Source: Zygaena filipendulae (Eukaryota > Arthropoda > Insecta > Lepidoptera > Zygaenidae). Taken from it: 64,000 bases of DNA. The DNA is taken from positions 3,122,501 through 3,186,500 of the forward strand of contig OU015669.1 of the NCBI GenBank assembly GCA_907165275.2, written 5' to 3'. This document shows positions 58,650 to 64,000 of this stretch, in pieces (position 1 is the first letter of the stretch; each line of letters begins with the position of its first letter). Both the position numbers and the translations under genes were made by a program. The notes beneath the pieces are model-generated. The model did not search any database. It saw nothing but the letters and a program-made list of their open reading frames with translations, and had not been told where the DNA came from.

Positions 58650-58970
58650 TCAATCACTTGCAGAATCTTCTGTGACACTCCCTAGTCTATTAGTTATGTG
58701 AATTAAATAGGTATTTAGCTTATCTTTTTTTGAACTGATAAGAAAATTTCGTAATGTTAATAATAGAGAAGAAGTAAGAGTGAGGCATTTTTTAATTTCG
58801 CTGAGATCTTGTTCGATCGGATAAGGACTAATTTCGATAAAATCTGAGCCATCTGTAAGAGGTAATAGTAAGTTGCGTAACTCATCAACGGTTTGGTTGC
58901 AGTCGAAGGTTACGGATCTTAAATGTAATTCATAAATAAGTTCTGGTTTGTTTAAGTAGGTAATATCCAT
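58650..58970 (-). pseudogene. LTR-retrotransposon gag N-terminal fragment
   Basis: 107 codons in minus sense from ATG 58970 (MDITYLNKPELIYELHLRSV...) to a stop at 58650. The N-terminal LxKxELIYELxLR pattern is what I recall from gag proteins of insect LTR elements. The expected rest of gag (capsid, zinc knuckles) and pol are absent below 58650. It lies 0.8 kb downstream, in minus sense, of the LTR and primer site at 59753-59943. Confidence 0.5.
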
Positions 58971-59064
58971 TTTCGAAAATATAGTATTAGAAAAATAAAA
59001 ATAATAATTATGGTAATTGTAAAGGTAAATATAGAATAGTTGTGGCCAAAACAATATCTAACGG

Positions 59065-59295
59065 CCGCACTCAGAGTCAACTTTAATGATTACTTAGTTA
59101 AGTATAGATTTTTAAAACAAAACTGCCGCAATCAGAGACGTTCAGTAAATTAATGTTAATTGGCATTTAATGAGATGTAACTTAATTAGTTAAATGCCAA
59201 TTAACATTAATTTATTAAACTTGTCTGATTGCGGCAGTTTTGTTTTAAAAATCTATACTTAACTAAGTAATCATTAAAGTCGACTCTGAGTGCGG
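59065..59295. mobile_element. Foldback element, arms about 105 bp
   Basis: CCGCACTCAGAGTCAACTTT at left and AAAGTCGACTCTGAGTGCGG at right start long, nearly complementary arms that meet around 59170. The inner parts include ACAAAACTGCCGCAATCAGA and TCTGATTGCGGCAGTTTTGT. It inserted between the LTR leader and gag. No coding capacity. Confidence 0.8.
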
Positions 59296-59752
59296 AGGTA
59301 AATACCTAATTAATGTGACGTTAAAGTCTTTTGGAATTTTGGGGAATAATAATAAATAAACGAATTGTAAATACCTTTTAGATTAATAAGTGATAAAAAA
59401 ATGCACAACTAAATAAAATTATGTCGTGTGAGACACTGCTGCCGTTGTGATGCTGCTACCGCCGCGCTGTGTCGCTAATGACGCTGTAGCCGATGTTGCT
59501 ACGACGCTACTGGTGTGTTGCTGCTGGGATGCCGGGATGCTGATGATGTTGCGGTGTGGCTGCCGTTATGACATTAAAACTTTAGGAGGATGGGAAAATA
59601 AAATTACACTGATTCACTGCAAACTGCACGTAAACACAATTCTGGCTATCGCTGCTGTCGCGCTGTGTCTGCTGCTGTTGGTCAGGTCGGTGTATCTGGT
59701 GTTCTGAAGTCCGTTGCCGTATTGCAGCTAGTGACGGTGTTGTAGGTGGTAA
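59296..59752 (-). other. GC-rich leader of the LTR-retrotransposon remnant
   Basis: Lies between the primer site (59753-59770) and the gag fragment. GCTGCT/GCTGTTG-rich and clearly richer in GC than its surroundings. The frame at 59447-59707 on the plus strand is antisense to this leader and is not credited as a gene. Confidence 0.45.
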
Positions 59753-59770
59753 ATCCACGTTTGGGCGCCA
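59753..59770 (-). other. Primer-binding site, tRNA-Lys type
   Basis: Minus sense TGGCGCCCAAACGTGGAT, close to the tRNA-Lys primer site TGGCGCCCAACGTGGGG (from memory), two bases after the LTR end CCTCACA. This sets the orientation of the retroelement as minus. Confidence 0.6.
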
Positions 59771-59772
59771 AT

Positions 59773-59943
59773 TGTGAGGTTCGGGGAGTAAAATCCTCGA
59801 CTAGCTCAAATAAAAGAGATTTTTTGTAAATTAGAGCTTTTGTATTCTTTAAATCGTAGCTAGTTCTTTCGAAAAAGTCAAAAGTCAATTTTTTTAAATT
59901 TAAAAGGAAGAGATATAAAAATAAATAACAAATATTATAAATG
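59773..59943 (-). repeat. 5' LTR remnant, cut by a Helitron-like insertion
   Basis: In minus sense the end CCCCGAACCTCACA matches the 3' end of the 33987 LTR, with GAGCTAGTCGAGGATTTTAC inside. The LTR 5' part is missing; a Helitron-like fragment begins at 59944. Confidence 0.6.
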
Positions 59944-60145
59944 AGACGGGAATTCCGGGATAAAAAGCACCCTATGTGTCTGATGTAGTATAGTATTATA
60001 TTATCTGTGCTGATGTATAAGCTATACTTATTATTGTAAAGTTTCATTTAAATCCATTCAGTAGTTTTTGCGTGAAAGAGTAACAAACATCCATCGATCC
60101 ATCCATACATTCTTACAAACTTTCGCGTTTATAATATTAGTAGGA
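59944..60145 (-). mobile_element. Helitron-like fragment lacking the CTAG end
   Basis: It begins inside the family (GACGGGAATTCCGGGATAAA) and ends GTTTATAATATTAGTAGGA before T. It shares GTATAAGCTATACTTATTAT and the CATCCATC microsatellite with 52145-52350. The hairpin/CTAG end is absent. Confidence 0.7.
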
Positions 60146-61886
60146 TTTGTTTACCTACTTACTATGGTAAAAATGTCGTATTATTCTGACAACATTAACC
60201 CGGCCAGCGCTATGCAAACAGCGAACGGCGCAAGTACCTACCTACCGGATGGAAATGACAGATTTATTGATAGAAAGAGTACACTCGATCCGAAATCAAA
60301 GTCCTTGTCGGTTTCAGACACATCGTTTATAGTGATTAAATTGGAAATGCAGTGTTTTTTTGTTCGAATACGGGTTAACTAAGATTAAACTGGAGACAAC
60401 TGTAGGTACAGTTGAATTCTAAATTAAAAATTAATGAACTGCTGAGTAAAATTGAGTGTAGGTCTTGATTGTTATTGAAATGCGAAGCATGAGGCATGAT
60501 AATCATTTATGGTCTCAACTTTGTTGAAATCGATAGGAAAATTATTTTGTAGGTTGTAATGACCTTCTATTGTTTATAAGTAGATAATATTTACTTTTTT
60601 ACACCCGATGGAAAAAGGGAATTTGAAATTTGTGACCAGAAGGTACTAAATTTTTGACTATCGAGTATTGATATCAAAGATTGAACAAGAGTGTTGAATA
60701 CTAAAGCAGCCGTAGGTATAACGAAGTGGCGGTATACCACTAGTTATGATGTCTTCCCACCTTTTTATAAAATTTTTATTCGAATAAAATCTATAAATAT
60801 TCTATTGTGGACTTATTATAAGCAAGACGTATAAAAATTTGAACGTATTATTGTTATTACATTTTTGAAAATCTATTAACTCAACAAGAACCATTTCTGA
60901 TTAATTATAAACAATCATTCAAGAATTAACTGGAGGTCACAAGGTCGCCCTCTTTACAGTGACGTGAACCTTTCTTTACCAAATATAGGGTAAATGTAGG
61001 GTACAATTACTTAAATAATGGGTAATCTGCCATTTATGATTAGGAAGGTTCCCCAAAAAAAAACAGAATAGTCCTGCTGCAGCTTCACAATAGAATAAGT
61101 ATATAAAAAAATGTATCACACTAACACTAGCATATAAGTTATCATTGTAACTAACACGCTATGGATCACGGTCCGAGATAAATTATTATTATTCATCTAT
61201 TTTATCATAAATTTAGGCTTTTACAATATAAATTATTAATATTATTATTATTATAGTCGATCCGGAACAAAAGTGACCTAGACAGAATTATAAGAATTCT
61301 TCTGAAGTTCACTTTAATATTTTAAGTGCGTTGCTAAATTGTGTAGGTACGCGTACGTGGCAGGTACCTATTTTCGTTTCATCTTTTGCTCTGGTTCATC
61401 TAAATCGATGTTTATTTTAACACAAAACTTAGGTAAAACTCGCAATGCTAATCTATATGTTTGTTAGTAATGACACGTCATCGGGACCAAAGACGATTTA
61501 TCAACTTGTCACTCCGCGTCTGAAATCGGATATCATCTTCGCCTAGCGCATATTATTATACATAATTCATCGTGAACCCTTATTATATATAATATTGTAT
61601 TATGTCGAGCTGAGATAGTATGTCGTCGCGTGATACGATTATATTTTCCAGAATTTAAACCATTGTAGCATAAAATCGGTGACGTCAGTTTGAGAAAACC
61701 AACAGTTTAAACATTATAAAAAAAAAAAAAATCGTAGAAAGTACGATTAAATAATGGAGAAATGTTTGAGATTGATCTCCCCATTTATTATGATATTTTA
61801 GTTATGATAGATTTCTAGTCAGCACTCTGCATTTAAAAGTCACGTTTTTTAAGACGTCTACTTATGATCTCAGACCTATTAATATA
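60146..61886. other. Gene-free region
   Basis: Repeat G copy 3 at 60616-60700. No coding signal otherwise. No OR or GST exon was recognised. Confidence 0.5.
60616..60700 (+). repeat. Dispersed repeat G, copy 3
   Basis: GGGAATTTGAAATTTGTGAC and TCAAAGATTGAACAAGAGTG match the copies at 43958 and 52388. Confidence 0.5.
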
Positions 61887-62075
61887 CAAGCTGTGCCCCG
61901 CGGTTTCACCCGCGGTAATTTTGGAGTTCGGGATAAAAAGTACTCTATGTCCTTCTCTGTACCCCTGACAACGTGCAAATTTCATCCAAATCCGTTTAGC
62001 CGTTTTTGCGTGATTGAGTAACAAACATCCAAACATCTAAACATCCACATTTTCACATTTATAATATTAGTAGGA
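61887..62075 (-). mobile_element. Helitron-like element
   Basis: The CTAG end is mutated to CAAG; the stem CCGCGG-TTTCAC-CCGCGG and the far end TTTATAATATTAGTAGGA are intact. A 10-bp deletion removes the TCCCGCGGGAAT part. Confidence 0.75.
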
Positions 62076-62345
62076 TTATTATCTATTATCTTGAACTTTC
62101 TGCACAATGCTTGTATCCTCATGCTGGTGCACACTAGTGCGGTCGCCCAATCTTCACATGGCAATTTAAATTATTATTAGTCCGGCAGCCCACGCCTTGT
62201 TTTTTCAGTGACTAATAACAGGCTGAAACTTCAAGAGCAGGTTCAGTTCGACGAGACGCTCAAGCTTTTCCCCTGGGGAAATTTTCGAAGCGGGTAACTA
62301 ACGAAGTGAGCAGGTGAAAAACATTTCGATTTGGTGGGGGGACGA

Positions 62346-62642
62346 AATGGGCATGATGACTAAATTTTAGAGATTAATAAAAATTTTGGATACGTATTTT
62401 TCCTTTTTTTGTAATCAAAACGGCGATACATTGAGTTGAAATTCCGTGTGACGTCACACCTAGGTACACTTTATACTTAGTTATGACGTCGCGGCCTCAT
62501 ACTCCTAAATTTTAATGCGTTTCATCTAAGTATTTTTTCAATGATTAGAAAAAGCAGAAAGTACGTGTCTATCATTTTCTTTACTATCTAACTGACGGAC
62601 TAAATAGAATTTTGTTTTTTATACCCTGTCATCATGCCCATT
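62346..62642 (+). mobile_element. MITE family C, copy 4 (best ends)
   Basis: Inverted ends ATGGGCATGATGAC and GTCATCATGCCCAT are perfect. The interior has GATACATTGAGTTGAAATTC and TAAATTTTAATGCG. Confidence 0.75.
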
Positions 62643-62790
62643 GTCTGAGTAACAGTAATATTTTTATTGAAATGTTAAGATAATAATCGGATAATGACCC
62701 CAGAAAATAATTGTCCTCCAAAATGGTTGGCTTGACTTGTCTTCCATTCCGAATATGCACAAATAACGCAGTCATAAAAATTATTAAAAA

Positions 62791-62912
62791 CCTGCTGAAT
62801 TTTTATATGCAGCTTAGTAAATATTTGTATCAATGCTCACATAGTCCTACAAATTTAGTGGTGCGTTTTCCCAGTCCTACGCTTGGCAGTTGTCGATTTC
62901 ACGGAACACTTT
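62791..62912. repeat. Dispersed repeat D, copy 2
   Basis: GCAGCTTAGTAAATATTTGT and AATTTAGTGGTGCGTTTTCC match 13671-13796. Confidence 0.55.
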
Positions 62913-63344
62913 TAGCTACTCGTTTAGTTACTGGTAAAACTATTTTAGCTTAGTACCATTTTATATATTGGGGTATTTTTTTTTATATATTGATGTGTAA
63001 CCGAGTCCACAATATGGGTTTTTCGCAAAATAATATATATTTGTTTCCCGATTCTTTGTCGCAATACAATTTCATATCAATGTGGGCTTTTATGACTTGC
63101 AAACAAACGCGGCGTTGCGAATGAGCGACGAACACAATGGCAGTTCTCCGAAACAAAATTACAAGTTTGCAGCATATCACGGCACAAAGTGGCCGTAAAC
63201 TCGCAAAATTTCTCATATCTCCATGTCTAGACCGCTATATTTTGTTTATTAGGTACAATAATAATATGAGGGTTAGGAAAATAAGCAACCTACCATACCT
63301 ACATACGTGACATCCTCAAATAACCAACCTCATTATCACGACCA

Positions 63345-63435
63345 TTGGACTGTTCCTCAACAGGAGTTTCGCCGACAGAACCTTTCACCTATGGACGATT
63401 CATCGACTGACAGTTTATGACTGTTTCAACTAAAA
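63345..63435. repeat. Dispersed short repeat family F
   Basis: CCATTGGACTGTTCCTCAAC, then CCGACAGAACCTTTCACCTA and GACTGTTTCAAC; related to 12480 and 39290. Confidence 0.35.
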
Positions 63436-63487
63436 GCAAGTTTATTTCAGATGGCATTATATATACTCAATGTTAATTATTTATTTA

Positions 63488-63679
63488 CTAGCTGTACCCC
63501 GCGGTTTCATCCGCGGTAATTTCGGAGTTCCCGCAGGAATTCCAGGATAAAAAGTACCCTATGTCCTTCTCTGGACCCCTGACAACGTGCATTCCAAATT
63601 TCATCCAAATCCGTTCAGCCGTTTTTGCGTGATTGAGTAACAAACATACAAACATCTAGACATCCAAACATCCATATTA
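63488..63679 (-). mobile_element. Helitron-like element, proximal member of a head-to-tail pair
   Basis: It begins CTAGCTGTACCCCGCGGTTT after A and runs to CAAACATCCATATTA, where the second copy begins directly. It lacks the TTATAATATTAGTAGGA end. Confidence 0.75.
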
Positions 63680-63886
63680 CTAGCTGTGCCTCGCGGTTTC
63701 ACCCGCGGTAATTTCAGAGTTCCCGCGGGAATTACTGGATAAAAAGTACCCTATGTCCTTCTCTGTACCCCTGACAACTTGGATGCCAAATTTCATCCAT
63801 ATCCGTTCAGCCGTTTTTGCGTGATTGAGTAACAAACATCTAAACATCCAAACATCCACACTTTCACATTTATAATATTATTAGGA
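63680..63886 (-). mobile_element. Helitron-like element, distal member of the pair
   Basis: A complete copy: CTAGCTGTGCCTCGCGGTTT to TTTATAATATTATTAGGA before T. About 90% alike to its neighbour by eye over the shared part. Confidence 0.78.
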
Positions 63887-64000
63887 TTAGGATAAAATCG
63901 TACAGTTTACATATAAATTATTATCATTCAATAAGTACATGGTGTGGGTATACCAGGTAGTAATACCTAATTTTAGAAAAATAAACGGAAAACCTAATTG

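Noticed and set aside
59447..59707. Plus-strand frame with Cys/Val/Ala-rich translation
   Set aside because: Created by the GC-rich leader of the minus-sense LTR element; no protein family resemblance.

Overview
The window looks like an AT-rich moth or butterfly (Lepidoptera) genome. Five multi-exon genes with GT..AG introns are visible, all on the minus strand: three epsilon-type glutathione S-transferases (GSTs) and two insect odorant receptors (ORs). The intergenic DNA is packed with repeats of lepidopteran character, mainly Helitron-like elements ending in CTAG, TIR-bounded MITEs, CR1/L2-like LINE pieces and a tRNA-derived SINE. No prokaryotic features were seen, and the species cannot be told from the sequence alone.

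Layout. 1-29171 is a GST cluster. GST1 (991-3238) and GST2 (7128-11556) are close tandem copies. GST3 (22376-28537) is a more diverged copy. Each has five coding exons of nearly identical length and phase (150, 59, 142, 191, 109-112 bp), preceded by a short non-coding exon that starts at a conserved TCAGT-like initiator. The duplication that made GST1 and GST2 also copied the 3' flank (window start matches about 6678) and the 5' flank. Between GST2 and GST3 lies an apparently intact plus-strand non-LTR retrotransposon (about 15452-21519) with ORF1, an endonuclease/reverse-transcriptase ORF2, a 3' UTR holding a 410-bp tandem duplication, and a (TTTGAC)n tail.

29172-46024 has no gene I can support. 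It holds MITEs, solo LTRs, strong hairpins, a foldback element and one transcript-like non-coding block (36.66-37.44 kb). 46025-54968 carries two OR genes with matching exon structure; the short terminal exon of each was not found. 54969-64000 holds repeats only: an LTR-retrotransposon 5' remnant (LTR, tRNA-Lys-type primer site, leader, broken gag), TIR elements, and Helitron copies including a head-to-tail pair at the right edge.

Functionally, the GSTs are detoxification enzymes and the ORs are chemosensory receptors. They need not act together; lineage-specific tandem duplication is common in both families. I found no clearly undescribed biological system. The best leads are a 40-nt tRNA-Tyr 3' half ending in CCA, three strong inverted-repeat RNA-hairpin candidates, the duplicated 3' UTR of the intact LINE, and a filled/empty MITE site within the GST duplication.
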